This document shows positions 27,696 through 36,462 of a stretch of 64,000 bases of DNA, piece by piece. Under the pieces are notes generated by a model. That model was not told where the DNA came from and made no database searches. It saw only the letters and a list, made by a program, of their open reading frames with translations. Where the stretch lies: the NCBI GenBank assembly GCA_016719895.1, contig JADJYG010000006.1, positions 1 through 64,000 of the forward strand, in the 5' to 3' direction. Position numbers and translations under genes: made by a program. This DNA comes from Saprospirales bacterium (GTDB lineage: Bacteria > Bacteroidota > Bacteroidia > Chitinophagales > Saprospiraceae). The number at the start of each line of letters is the position of its first letter. The stretch's first letter is position 1.

Positions 27696-30600
27696 ATGAC
27701 AAAAACCTGTACGCTCCTCCTGCTGGTTTTCCAAACCGCTTACCTTGCCGCGCAGGCGCCGCTCGCCTGCACGCAACCCAATGCGCCGGGCGCCGACCAC
27801 TGTGCCGATGCCTGCTTACATTGCCTGCTTGAAGGGTATACCGGCCAAACGGGCGGTTTTACCGCCGGCACAGCGCCGGGGTTCTGCAGTACGCTCTTCA
27901 ACGACCAATGGCTCGGTTTTATGGCTGGCGCCGACAAGGTGACCATCCAGGTAACACCCTCCGGTTGCAGCCAGGGGAATGGATTGGAAATAGCCCTTTA
28001 CGCCGATTGTTCGGCGCCGCCGCTGGTATGTGTGCCGGGTGAAGCCGGAGGCGGAACTGCAGTGCGTTCCCTGACAGCGTCGATCGTACCGGGGCAAAAT
28101 TATTTTTTGTTGGTCAATGGTTATCAAGGCGACGACTGTCAGTTTCTGATCAATACAAGTCCCGTTGGCGCCGTGGCGCCGCCGCCGGCCGGCGCTGCCG
28201 GTCCGGTCCAGGGCCCCGGGATTGTGGCTCCCAACAGCACATTGGTATATTCCATACCGCCGGTGAGCGGCGCGGGGCTGTACCGCTGGTCGTGGACGGG
28301 CGCCGGCAATATTACCATCAACGGTCAATTACCTCCGGTGGATATCCAGGCGCCGGCAGGCGCCCAGGTGACCGTAACTTTCGGCAGCCAAAGCGGTTCG
28401 CTGTGTGTCATGGGATTTAACCCCTGCTCGATGGGCGCCACGGCTTGTAAAGTGATTTCTATCGGCGCTCCTCCCCTGACCCCGCCTTGCCCAACGCCAT
28501 TCGAGCCGCCAGCCAACACCTGCGCCGACGCTTGTGTTCTATGCAATTTCAGCAGTTATACGGGCACCACTGCCGGGTACCTGCCGGGTAATGCCCCGGG
28601 GTTTTGTGGAGTGGCCGACAACAGCCAGTGGATTGGATTTATTTCAAATGCCACCGCTGCCACGTTTACCCTGCAAGCCTCCAATTGTGTCAACGGAAGC
28701 GGCCTGCAAATGGCGTTGTACCAAAACTGCTCCGACCCGCCCATTGCCTGCCAGCCGGGAATGCTCGGCGGCGCTGCCACGCCACTGTCGTTCAGTGCCG
28801 GGCTCCAACCCGGTCAGAACTATTACCTGCTGGTCGATGGCTTTGCCGGCGATCAGTGCGACTTTACCGTAGCCATGACGCCCCCAAACACGGGATTACC
28901 GCTGGCTTTGGCGCCGCCGGAGCCGATCAACGGCCCGGCGACCACCTGCCCCGGCGCCAATGTCACCTACAGCGTACCGCCCGTAAGCGGGGCGGCCGGA
29001 TATACCTGGAGTGCGCCGCCCGGCTGGCTGATCAACGGCCAACCTGCTCCCTATACCAGCATAGGGGCGGGAAGCAACGCAGTAACGGTAACTGTTGGAG
29101 CCAATGCAGGCAATGGCCAATTGGTTGTACGGGCGCTCAATTCCTGCTCGGAAAGCGATCCAAGAGACAAGAATATTGCCGTACAGCCGATCCCGCCCAC
29201 CAACCTGACGCCAGTAGTCATCTGCGCCGAAGATGCGCCTTACATTACACCCTGGGGGCTGGATTGTTATACCAGCGGTGTATATTGCCATACCTATACC
29301 ACTGCGTTGGGTTGCGACAGCACCGTATGTATAAAGGTTACGATCCGGAATCCTATCGTATTTGTTTGGCCCCCCCGGTATCTTTGTTCAGGTGAAACGT
29401 TTACTGTTTGCGGCGAGACGTACAGCCAAGCGGGAACGTATACGCAGGTATGCGAATCCTACCTGGGCTGCGATTCGACGGTTCATTTTACTATTCTTCA
29501 CCTCGACCCGGTCGCGGAAATTCTTCCGGAAGGCTCACCAAATTGCGCTGTTTTCCCGCTGAATCTGCATTCAGCGCCGTCGCCTGGCGCCGTTAAAACC
29601 TGGAAGTTTATTCCAACCAACCAGATCATCGGTACGGGCAATTCCGTTGCCGTCAACCAGCCAGGGCTTTATGTTTTAACGGTGACCGCCACTGCCGGCG
29701 GTAAAATGTGTGTGGCCAACGATACGGTCAGCGTCACATCCGGCGCCCAGGCGCCAGTGGCCCTTGCTACCGGCGGTACGCGCACCTGTTCCCAACCCGA
29801 AGTGCAATTGACCGGCTCAACCAATATCTCCGGCGCGGCTTTTGCCTGGACGGGCCCCAACGGCTTTTTTTCCAGCCTGGAGGATCCTCTTGCCGGCGCT
29901 GCCGGCGTGTATCTGCTGACGGTGACCGACCCGCAAACGGGCTGTTTTGGCCAGGCTACCGCCGAAGTGCTGGAGGACCTTGCCGCACCGCAAGCGGCCG
30001 CTACGGCCGCCGGGCTTAATTGTTTGACGCCGACCGCTCAAATCTCCTGTGTTTCTTCCACCCCGGGGGCTACCTGTTTGTGGGTGGGACCGGGCGGATT
30101 TTCTTCCACCGACCCCAATCCCACCGTCACTCAGGGCGGCGCCTATGTCGCTATCGTCACCGGCCCGAATGGCTGCACTACGGTACTTCAGGTGGTGGTC
30201 ACCGAGGATTATCAAACACCCACTGTGAGCGCCACCGGAGGCGTCATAACCTGCGCCAATCCGGACCTGTCGCTCGGCTGTGCCAGCGATCTGCCCTCCG
30301 TTACTTGTATCTGGTCGGGCCCGAATAGTTTTACATCCAACCTGCCCGGCCCGCTGGTGGTGCTCCCGGGGTTATATACGGTGACCGTGACGGCCGCCAA
30401 CGGGTGTACCGCCACCGCCACGGCGGAAGTCGCGCTGGATAACGATGCACCGATCATCAGTGCAACCGGCGATACGCTGACCTGCGCGCAACCTTCCGGC
30501 AGTTTGACCTGCACCGCCAATGTGCCGGTCGCCGCGTATGTTTGGTCCGGTCCGAATGGTTTCAGCTCCGTTTTGCAAAACCCCGTGGTCACACAGCCGG

Positions 30601-31667
30601 GTATTTATACGGTTACGGTGTCCAATCCGGGCAACGGATGCACGGCCACGGCTACGGCAACCGTAGTGGCGGATATGGAGCTGCCTCAAATCCAGGTGGC
30701 GCCGCCGCCATTGCTCACCTGTATCGCCACTTCCATCGTTCTGGAAGCCACCAGCAACCTACCCTTGGCCACTTTTGCCTGGGCCGGCCCGGGTATTATT
30801 AATCCCGGCATACAAAACCCAACGGTGAATGTACCTGGCACATACACGGTTGTGGTAACCAATCCGGCCGGTTGCACAAATTCATTAACGGTCCAGGTAG
30901 CCCAGGATATTTTGCCTCCCGATGCATCCGCCACCGGCGGTATGATCACTTGCACGGTCCCTATAGTACTCCTGAGCGCCACTTCAAGCGCTGTCGGCGT
31001 GGGTTATCACTGGAGTGCTCCGGGCATTATTTTTCCCGATCCGGGAGGACCCAACCTGATGGTAGACCTACCTGGCGTATATCTGCTGACGGTAACTAAT
31101 CTGGCGAACGGCTGCACCAGTACAACCGAGGTGGTCGTGACGGCAGACACCGCCAGCCCGCAGATCCAGGTGATCCAGGTCGTCCATGATCAGAACGGCC
31201 AGGGCAGCGGGTCTATAGAGATTGAAGTGACCAATGCCGTTTTTTATACCGTTGTCTGGTACCTCGACAGCGTGGCAATATCCAACATAGAGGATCCATC
31301 GGGCCTGACAGCCGGGCAATATGAAGGTGTAGTCACCGGCTCAAACGGCTGTGAGGATACGGTTTTGGTGACGGTGCTGGATACTGTGGTGTCGGTATAT
31401 CCGGCGCTTGACGTCGCGGCGTTGTGGGACATTTTTCCCAACCCGGCCAGCGAGGAAATCAACTTGCGGTACCGCGGAAACTCGCCGCCGCCATCCACCC
31501 TGATCCAGCTGGTGGACGCCGCCGGACGCACGGTGTTCGAACAACAAATCATTGGAATGCGCCCGGCGCATAGATTTTCCTGCAAACAGACGCCGCCCGG
31601 TATGTACACTTTGCTGATTCGAACAAAAGAAAATCTGGAACGCCACCCGGTGGTGGTGCAGCGTTGA
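27696..31667 (+). CDS. large secreted repeat protein with T9SS type A sorting domain
   Basis: 1323 aa from the ATG at 27696, chosen because it gives a clean signal peptide (TKTCTLLLLVFQTAYLAAQA); an ATG at 27660 adds 12 residues. Two copies of a 150-residue Cys-rich module come first (HCADACLHC and TCADACVLC starts; both have APGFC, LEIALY/LQMALY and GQNYFLLV/GQNYYLLV). A linker with PKD-like and short Cys motifs (ALGCDSTVC, YLGCDSTVH) follows. Then come six 78-residue Ig-like repeats, an SprB-like module and the C-terminal sorting domain (LWDIFPNPASEEINLRY to the final VVVQR). It should be exported by T9SS and displayed or released. Confidence 0.9.
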   Translation: MTKTCTLLLLVFQTAYLAAQAPLACTQPNAPGADHCADACLHCLLEGYTGQTGGFTAGTAPGFCSTLFNDQWLGFMAGADKVTIQVTPSGCSQGNGLEIALYADCSAPPLVCVPGEAGGGTAVRSLTASIVPGQNYFLLVNGYQGDDCQFLINTSPVGAVAPPPAGAAGPVQGPGIVAPNSTLVYSIPPVSGAGLYRWSWTGAGNITINGQLPPVDIQAPAGAQVTVTFGSQSGSLCVMGFNPCSMGATACKVISIGAPPLTPPCPTPFEPPANTCADACVLCNFSSYTGTTAGYLPGNAPGFCGVADNSQWIGFISNATAATFTLQASNCVNGSGLQMALYQNCSDPPIACQPGMLGGAATPLSFSAGLQPGQNYYLLVDGFAGDQCDFTVAMTPPNTGLPLALAPPEPINGPATTCPGANVTYSVPPVSGAAGYTWSAPPGWLINGQPAPYTSIGAGSNAVTVTVGANAGNGQLVVRALNSCSESDPRDKNIAVQPIPPTNLTPVVICAEDAPYITPWGLDCYTSGVYCHTYTTALGCDSTVCIKVTIRNPIVFVWPPRYLCSGETFTVCGETYSQAGTYTQVCESYLGCDSTVHFTILHLDPVAEILPEGSPNCAVFPLNLHSAPSPGAVKTWKFIPTNQIIGTGNSVAVNQPGLYVLTVTATAGGKMCVANDTVSVTSGAQAPVALATGGTRTCSQPEVQLTGSTNISGAAFAWTGPNGFFSSLEDPLAGAAGVYLLTVTDPQTGCFGQATAEVLEDLAAPQAAATAAGLNCLTPTAQISCVSSTPGATCLWVGPGGFSSTDPNPTVTQGGAYVAIVTGPNGCTTVLQVVVTEDYQTPTVSATGGVITCANPDLSLGCASDLPSVTCIWSGPNSFTSNLPGPLVVLPGLYTVTVTAANGCTATATAEVALDNDAPIISATGDTLTCAQPSGSLTCTANVPVAAYVWSGPNGFSSVLQNPVVTQPGIYTVTVSNPGNGCTATATATVVADMELPQIQVAPPPLLTCIATSIVLEATSNLPLATFAWAGPGIINPGIQNPTVNVPGTYTVVVTNPAGCTNSLTVQVAQDILPPDASATGGMITCTVPIVLLSATSSAVGVGYHWSAPGIIFPDPGGPNLMVDLPGVYLLTVTNLANGCTSTTEVVVTADTASPQIQVIQVVHDQNGQGSGSIEIEVTNAVFYTVVWYLDSVAISNIEDPSGLTAGQYEGVVTGSNGCEDTVLVTVLDTVVSVYPALDVAALWDIFPNPASEEINLRYRGNSPPPSTLIQLVDAAGRTVFEQQIIGMRPAHRFSCKQTPPGMYTLLIRTKENLERHPVVVQR
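29751..31154 (+). repeat. six tandem 234-bp (78-aa) coding repeats
   Basis: Each unit starts near A/TP-x-x-x-A-T-x-G, has a Cys after about 12 residues (RTCSQ, LNCLT, ITCAN, LTCAQ, LTCIA, ITCTV), a W-x-GP or WSAPG segment, then GxYxxxVT and (except in one variable spot) NGC or AGC near the end. 1404 bp divided by six gives exactly 234 bp on average. They look like stacked Ig/PKD-like domains with one disulfide each. Confidence 0.85.
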
Positions 31668-31690
31668 AATGGTTTCAAACACGCTTTCCC

Positions 31691-32170
31691 ATGGCATTTA
31701 ACCATCAAAGCAAACGCCCGGCAAAGGCCCTGACCCCAGACGAAGCGCTGGCCAGGATGGAAAGTTATTGTGCTTACCGCGATCGCTGCGCCCGCGAAGT
31801 GCGGCAAAAAATGAAAGAGCTGGGTATTCGGGGCGATACGGCCGAACAGATCTATCAGGTTCTGGAAAACGAGGGATATGTAAATGAAGCGCGCTTTGCC
31901 CTGGCTTTCGCCGGCGGTAAATTCCGCGTAAACCGCTGGGGGCGCGTGCGCATTCGCCTCGAGCTCCAGCAACGCGACGTGGCGCCCCCGCTGATCCGGC
32001 AGGCGCTTGATTCGATCGACGAAGCGGAATATCAAACGGTATTGGTCGAACTACTGGAAAAAAAACGACAACAGTATCAGGTGGGAACCGACCCCAATGG
32101 CCGTTCAAAGGCGGCGGCGGCTTTAATCCGGGCGGGCTTTGAACCGGAATTGGTTTTTCAGTATCTTTGA
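31691..32170 (+). CDS. recX: regulatory protein RecX
   Basis: 159 aa from the ATG at 31691 (MAFNHQ); a TTG nine codons earlier overlaps the preceding stop codon and is less likely. It has the helical repeats of RecX: ALARMESYCAYRDRCAREVRQKM, then YVNEARFALAFAGGKFRVNRWGRVRIRLEL (the conserved F-x-N/R-K-x-G-x-x-R-I-x-x-x-L pattern) and the C-terminal AAAALIRAGFEPELVFQYL. RecX binds RecA filaments and tunes recombination and SOS activity. It is unlinked to recA here. Confidence 0.9.
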   Translation: MAFNHQSKRPAKALTPDEALARMESYCAYRDRCAREVRQKMKELGIRGDTAEQIYQVLENEGYVNEARFALAFAGGKFRVNRWGRVRIRLELQQRDVAPPLIRQALDSIDEAEYQTVLVELLEKKRQQYQVGTDPNGRSKAAAALIRAGFEPELVFQYL

Positions 32171-32336
32171 CCAAACAAAATACCGGCATTCGTTTTTTTT
32201 CACCTAAAAACGAGATCAAAAACCTGACTTTTCCAAAAACTTGGCAAACACCCGCTCTGGCGGGGTAATTATCTTTCGTTTAACTTTAGAGCCGGCGCCC
32301 AACCTGTTCTGTTCATTCTAACCTCCTCTTTTTCGT

Positions 32337-32540
32337 ATGGCAAAATCTAAACTTTCGCTCACCGACCTTCAGGTCAACAGCTTTGTCACGACCCTCGATG
32401 ACGGGCAAATGAACCGTGTAAAGGGCGGTTATTACATCGTTCGCGGCCGCCGGTTCACCTATCGCACCCGCTGGACTTCGGTAGACACGCGCTCCGACGA
32501 AAGTGATTCCATCCGGCTGCAGGGCCCCAAAACATCCTGA
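32337..32540 (+). CDS. GG-leader RiPP precursor-like peptide (pinensin-type leader)
   Basis: 67 aa. Residues 1-31 look like a Bacteroidota natural-product leader: Lys-rich start, KLSLTDLQVNSFVTTL, then an acidic/polar stretch ending in a double-glycine site (VKGG, residues 28-31). The 36-residue core after GG has no Cys, seven Arg and ten Ser/Thr, with paired Tyr at its start. The leader resembles the pinensin-family lanthipeptide leader, but without Cys no lanthionine can form inside the core. If modified, it could be dehydrated or otherwise altered, or it may be an unmodified GG-exported peptide. No LanB/LanC, LanM, peptidase or exporter gene is adjacent. The ATG follows CTCCTC/TTTCG with no Shine-Dalgarno. 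Confidence 0.6.
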   Translation: MAKSKLSLTDLQVNSFVTTLDDGQMNRVKGGYYIVRGRRFTYRTRWTSVDTRSDESDSIRLQGPKTS

Positions 32541-32571
32541 TTTGCCTTCGGCCACTCTAGTCTGGCTTTTG

Positions 32572-34113
32572 TCATCCGTTTCGCTGCGCTTCCCATTTTG
32601 TGCGGACGGCTGTGGCAAAGGTGTAGCCCTTGATTTTGCTATCCAGCCAGGCCTCGAGGTCAAATGTCTGCAAGAGGGCGCGGGAGCCCGGCAAGGCGGA
32701 TAGCCCGGCGAGGTCTTCCTGCATTTTCCGGAAAGCGCGTTGTTGTTCCCGCCCGGCAGGCGCGCGCATTAGTTCGGACATGAACTGGAAAAACCGCCGC
32801 TCCAGGTCGTAGAGGCGGTTTTTCTTTTGTAAAAAACGGGTCGCCGATCGCAGCAGCGATTCAAGCAGCACGGTATTGCCCATTTCGAAATGCAGGATCA
32901 GGGAAAGGATTCGGGCCAGGCTCTGCAAGTCTTCGCGTACCAGGGTGCGTGGCTGGTTGAGCCATTCATTGAGGTAGCCCAAGGCGCCGCCAAAGTCGCC
33001 GCAACCGAAGCAAATGCAACAAAATTGAAAATAGAAACTGGCCGTTTCGTAGTCGTGCGCATCAAATTCATCGGCTTCATCCAGGCAACGCTCCATCTCG
33101 CGCCGTCCTTCTTCAAAAGCGCCGGTGTATATACACAACACAAATTTATTGGTGTAGTACTGCCGGTGCACTTTTCGCCGGTCGTCTTCCGTCAGCGGGC
33201 GGATATGGCGCAATTTTTCCAGGGCAGTGTCCACCTCGTCGTAACGTTCGAGCAGGCCGCAGGAAAGAATATAATTGCTGAGGGCGGCAATGTAATCAGA
33301 CAGGCTTTCTTTGAGAAAGTGGGGGTGGGATTCGAGCAGCCCGATAAGTTTGACCCCCGAATCGTAAAATTGCCCGCGCTCGGAGGCTGCGTAGTAGTAC
33401 AGGTTTAGCGCGCGGTAGTAGAGCACCCGGGCTTTGTACGACAAGGCTTGATCCGGATTGGCCAACAGCGCCTGTTGAACCAGGGCGCGCAGGCGCGCCA
33501 TACGCTCTTCGCCCCGGTGCAGCGCTTCGCGTTTGATAGTGGTGTACACCTGAAAAAATAATTTGCGATAGGCCGCCAGGTTTTGAAGCTGATCCATAGC
33601 CCTCGATTCGGCAAATTGGAGCTGTTCGAATTGTTTGTGTAAAAAATCGACGTCCATCCGGGTATAGGCCAGGTGTTTTTGCCAGCGGATAATTTCAAGG
33701 GAATGCGTAAAACACTCGAATTGCCGGGCTATTTTGGTCGCTTTGTGCAGCAGCTCCTGGCAAGCGCCATAATGCCCGCGTTTGAACAATACGGCCACAC
33801 TCTGCAACAAATGGTTCAACCGGAATTCCACGGAGTGTTGTTCGTCAAACGCCTGCAGGCTTTTCAGCAGTAAGTCGTACAGGTAGGCTTTGAGTTCGGA
33901 GTATTTCCGGCTTTCAACAGGCTGGTTGTGGTAAATCGCGGCGCAAAGCGCTTCGTCGTCAAATGCATCCATGCCGGCGATGGCGTCAAACAACTGCAAA
34001 TATTTGCTGTCGCGCTCCGGCCTCCCGCGTATGAACAACCGGAAATAGCGCTTTTCTGCCGGCGTAAGGCCGCGGATAAGCCGGTAAAGTTTGTCGGAAG
34101 GCGTCTTGGCCAT
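32572..34113 (-). CDS. hypothetical helical-repeat (TPR-like) protein
   Basis: 513 aa from the ATG at 34113; 17 upstream codons to 34164 are Arg/Pro-rich and overlap the divergent promoter. It begins SDKLYRLIRGLTPAEKRYFRLFI, an N-terminal motif I remember from a multi-copy Saprospiraceae family of unknown function. The whole protein is alpha-helical with many Tyr/Leu/Cys-containing helix pairs (YKARVLYYRALNLYYYAA; FYFQFCCICFGCGDFGGAL), consistent with degenerate TPRs. No signal peptide, TM segment or catalytic motif is seen, so it is probably a cytoplasmic scaffold. It is divergent from the LytTR gene (182 bp apart) and convergent with the RiPP-like gene. Confidence 0.7.
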   Translation of the reverse strand: MAKTPSDKLYRLIRGLTPAEKRYFRLFIRGRPERDSKYLQLFDAIAGMDAFDDEALCAAIYHNQPVESRKYSELKAYLYDLLLKSLQAFDEQHSVEFRLNHLLQSVAVLFKRGHYGACQELLHKATKIARQFECFTHSLEIIRWQKHLAYTRMDVDFLHKQFEQLQFAESRAMDQLQNLAAYRKLFFQVYTTIKREALHRGEERMARLRALVQQALLANPDQALSYKARVLYYRALNLYYYAASERGQFYDSGVKLIGLLESHPHFLKESLSDYIAALSNYILSCGLLERYDEVDTALEKLRHIRPLTEDDRRKVHRQYYTNKFVLCIYTGAFEEGRREMERCLDEADEFDAHDYETASFYFQFCCICFGCGDFGGALGYLNEWLNQPRTLVREDLQSLARILSLILHFEMGNTVLLESLLRSATRFLQKKNRLYDLERRFFQFMSELMRAPAGREQQRAFRKMQEDLAGLSALPGSRALLQTFDLEAWLDSKIKGYTFATAVRTKWEAQRNG

Positions 34114-34232
34114 ACGTCGTTGCGCTGGCGCCGGGCAACATTTGGCCCGCGCCGGCGTCGACAAAAGTGTCCGTTTTTGATCATTTCACCAAAAAAGAAT
34201 TCTCCACTGGAAACCTGACTTATATTCAAAAC

Positions 34233-34268
34233 TTGGGATGGCTGCTCCGGAGCCCCGGGGTATTTTTG
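34233..34268 (+). promoter_or_regulatory. candidate promoter of the LytTR gene (TTG, N25, TATTTTTG)
   Basis: TATTTTTG (34261-34268) fits the -7 consensus and TTG is at 34233-34235. The 25-bp spacer is longer than the usual 19-21. The ATG lies 27 bp downstream. Confidence 0.4.
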
Positions 34269-34295
34269 TACCGTGATTCAAAAATTTGCTCTGCT

Positions 34296-34757
34296 ATGAT
34301 GAATGCCCTGCCGCACCCGGCTGCTGCCGAACCTTCCGAGCCGCTCCGTAGCATCCGCGCTGCGCCTACGACCAGCGAGCCTGCCCAGCCGCTGTCCGAA
34401 CAAGCGCCCCCCTCCCGGAAAAAATCGGGAAAGATCGTGTTACCTACGATGGAGGGCATGTGCTTTGAAAAAGTGAAGCACATAGCCTATCTCGAAGCGA
34501 GCGGCAATTACTCGGTATTGCACTTTCTGGACGGCCGGCAAATCCTGGTGTGTAAAACACTGCGCGAAGTGGAACAACTTTTACCGGAAATGTATTTTGT
34601 TCGCATACACCGGTCACACACGATACACCTGCGCCATATCAAGAAATATGTGCGCGGCAAAGGCGGGCACGTCGTTTTGCAAAACAGCGTAACCCTCACC
34701 GTTTCTGCCGGTCAGAAAGATATCTTCCTCGAAGCCTTGAAACTGTATTTTAAATAA
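34296..34757 (+). CDS. stand-alone LytTR DNA-binding protein
   Basis: 153 aa from ATG 34296. The first 50 residues are Pro/Ala/Ser-rich and probably disordered. Residues about 55-150 are a LytTR domain: VKHIAYLEASGNYSVLHFLDGRQILV, TLREVEQLLP, FVRIHRSHTIHLRHIKKYVRGKGGHVVL and the closing FLEALKLYF. There is no response-regulator receiver domain, so it may be controlled by abundance or by a partner. The divergent layout with the helical-repeat gene suggests they could share regulation. The RiPP-like gene lies beyond that partner. The target sites are unknown. Confidence 0.88.
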   Translation: MMNALPHPAAAEPSEPLRSIRAAPTTSEPAQPLSEQAPPSRKKSGKIVLPTMEGMCFEKVKHIAYLEASGNYSVLHFLDGRQILVCKTLREVEQLLPEMYFVRIHRSHTIHLRHIKKYVRGKGGHVVLQNSVTLTVSAGQKDIFLEALKLYFK

Positions 34758-34957
34758 GGCAAAAAAACTGCCTCTCCTCGCCCAACCTGCAACCCTGAGC
34801 AGGCGTCTTATCCAGGTGACGTCGATATTGGAGCAGCGTTGCACATAAAAATACCCGTGAAGTACCCAAGCAAATAAACACAGTAAGGGTTTGGTTTGGC
34901 GCCGGGCGTGGAATGACACGACCCGGCGTTACCATTTCTTAAGTACAGGGCTTCGCC

Positions 34958-36274
34958 TTAATACCGGTAATATTCCGGTTTGTATGGCCCTTCCACCGCC
35001 ACGCCGATGTACCCGGCCTGTTCGGGGCGCAGGGCTTCCAGCTCCACGCCGATCTTGGCCAGGTGCAGCCGGGCTACTTTTTCGTCGAGATGTTTAGGCA
35101 GCATATACACCTTGTTTTCATAGATCCCGGCATTTTGCCAGAGTTCCAGTTGGGCCAGCACCTGGTTGCTAAAGGAGTTGGACATGACAAAGGAAGGGTG
35201 TCCGGTGGCGCAACCCAGGTTGACGAGGCGGCCTTCGGCCAACACGATGATATCTTTACCTTCGATCGTATACAAATCAACCTGGGGCTTGATCGTCACT
35301 TTTGTGTGGCCATAGTTTTTATTCAACCAGGCCATATCAATTTCATTGTCGAAGTGGCCGATATTACACACGATCGTCTTGTCGTTCATGAGGCGAAAGT
35401 GCGCTTCGGTGACGATGTCTCGGTTGCCGGTGGCTGTTACTACGATGTTTGCCCGGGGGATAGCATTTTCCATGCGTTTCACCTCGAAGCCATCCATGGC
35501 TGCCTGTAGCGCGCAAATCGGGTCGATTTCCGTCACGATCACCCGGGCGCCGGCGCCACGCAAACTGGCTGCCGAACCCTTACCCACATCGCCATAGCCG
35601 GCCACAACAGCCACTTTGCCGGCAATCATGATATCGGTAGCGCGGCGAATGGCGTCTACCAGGCTCTCCTTGCAGCCGTATTTATTATCGAATTTCGACT
35701 TGGTCACGGAGTCATTGATATTGATCGCCGGCAGCGGCAGCGTGCCTTTTGCCATGCGCTCGTACAGACGGTGCACGCCGGTGGTAGTTTCTTCCGAAAT
35801 ACCGCGGATACTGCGCACCAGTTCTGGATATTGGTCGAGCACCATATTGGTCAGGTCGCCGCCGTCGTCCAGGATCATATTGAGCGGCTGCCCGTCTGTA
35901 AAGGCAAAAAGGGTCTGTTCGATGCACCAGTCAAATTCTTCGGCTGTCATACCCTTCCAGGCAAACACCGGAATGCCGGCCGCAGCCACGGCGGCGGCGG
36001 CGTGGTCTTGCGTGGAAAAAATATTGCAGGACGACCAGGACACCTCGGCGCCCAGCTCCACCAACGTTTCAATCAGGACCGCCGTTTGTATGGTCATGTG
36101 CAGGCAGCCGGCAATCCGGGCGCCCTGGAGTGGCTTTTGGGCGCCAAATTCTTCCCGAAGCGCCATAAGCCCCGGCATTTCGGCTTCGGCCAGTTGAATT
36201 TCTTTCCGGCCCCAGTCGGCCAGGGCGATGTCTTTTACTTTGTATAACGAACGGGTTACAGTAGCTGTGGACAT
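34958..36274 (-). CDS. ahcY: adenosylhomocysteinase (SAH hydrolase)
   Basis: 438 aa, normal for the bacterial enzyme. The NAD-binding motif VVAGYGDVGKGSAASLRGAGA is complete (G-x-G-x-x-G). Substrate-side segments GCLHMTIQTAVLIETL, DDGGDLTNMVLDQYPEL, NINDSVTKSKFDNKYGC and the C-terminal PEQAGYIGVAVEGPYKPEYYRY are all typical. It reversibly splits S-adenosylhomocysteine into adenosine and homocysteine in the methyl cycle. A 165-nt leader is inferred from a TATCTTTG box at 36440-36447. That leader carries four CAACAAAT repeats ending 4 nt before the ATG and a 10-bp inverted repeat. Confidence 0.98.
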   Translation of the reverse strand: MSTATVTRSLYKVKDIALADWGRKEIQLAEAEMPGLMALREEFGAQKPLQGARIAGCLHMTIQTAVLIETLVELGAEVSWSSCNIFSTQDHAAAAVAAAGIPVFAWKGMTAEEFDWCIEQTLFAFTDGQPLNMILDDGGDLTNMVLDQYPELVRSIRGISEETTTGVHRLYERMAKGTLPLPAININDSVTKSKFDNKYGCKESLVDAIRRATDIMIAGKVAVVAGYGDVGKGSAASLRGAGARVIVTEIDPICALQAAMDGFEVKRMENAIPRANIVVTATGNRDIVTEAHFRLMNDKTIVCNIGHFDNEIDMAWLNKNYGHTKVTIKPQVDLYTIEGKDIIVLAEGRLVNLGCATGHPSFVMSNSFSNQVLAQLELWQNAGIYENKVYMLPKHLDEKVARLHLAKIGVELEALRPEQAGYIGVAVEGPYKPEYYRY

Positions 36275-36278
36275 TATT

Positions 36279-36310
36279 ATTTGTTGATTTGTTGATTTGT
36301 TGATTTGTTG
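36279..36310. repeat. four perfect 8-bp tandem repeats next to the ahcY start codon
   Basis: ATTTGTTG occurs four times without interruption on the plus strand, that is CAACAAAT x4 in the ahcY mRNA. The repeat ends 4 nt upstream of the ahcY ATG, where a Shine-Dalgarno would normally be. It is unstructured and A/C-rich in RNA and could affect translation or vary in copy number by slippage. Confidence 0.9.
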
Positions 36311-36316
36311 GCCAGT

Positions 36317-36349
36317 AGATTTCCGAGAATTCTCAATTTTCGGAGATCT
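36317..36349. promoter_or_regulatory. inverted repeat in the ahcY leader
   Basis: AGATTTCCGA (36317-36326) and TCGGAGATCT (36340-36349) pair in 9 of 10 positions around a 13-nt loop. In the ahcY leader RNA this forms a stem-loop just upstream of the CAACAAAT repeats. It lacks a T-run and does not match SAM or SAH riboswitch cores I know. Confidence 0.4.
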
Positions 36350-36439
36350 GCCCTGGGCTCAATGCTTGCCTATGCTGAAAACCTGGCGGCGGGAGTTATA
36401 ACAAAACATCCTTTGGTTTTGTTGATCGCCCAGGTGCTG

Positions 36440-36447
36440 CAAAGATA
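36440..36447 (-). promoter_or_regulatory. candidate -7 box TATCTTTG upstream of ahcY
   Basis: Reads TATCTTTG on the minus strand, matching TAnnTTTG. It predicts a leader of about 160 nt before the ahcY ATG. No TTG was found 19-21 bp upstream. It lies close to the 3' end of the pgeF gene, so ahcY probably has its own promoter. Confidence 0.4.
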
Positions 36448-36462
36448 GGGTATTTGGTGATT

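Noticed and set aside
36279..36310. CRISPR-like repeats (also 54426-54464 and 62431-62475)
   Set aside because: Repeats are 8-15 bp, contiguous without spacers, and no cas genes are present.
36275..36447. SAM or SAH riboswitch in the ahcY leader
   Set aside because: Only a simple 10-bp stem-loop and CAACAAAT repeats are visible; no known riboswitch core was recognised by eye.
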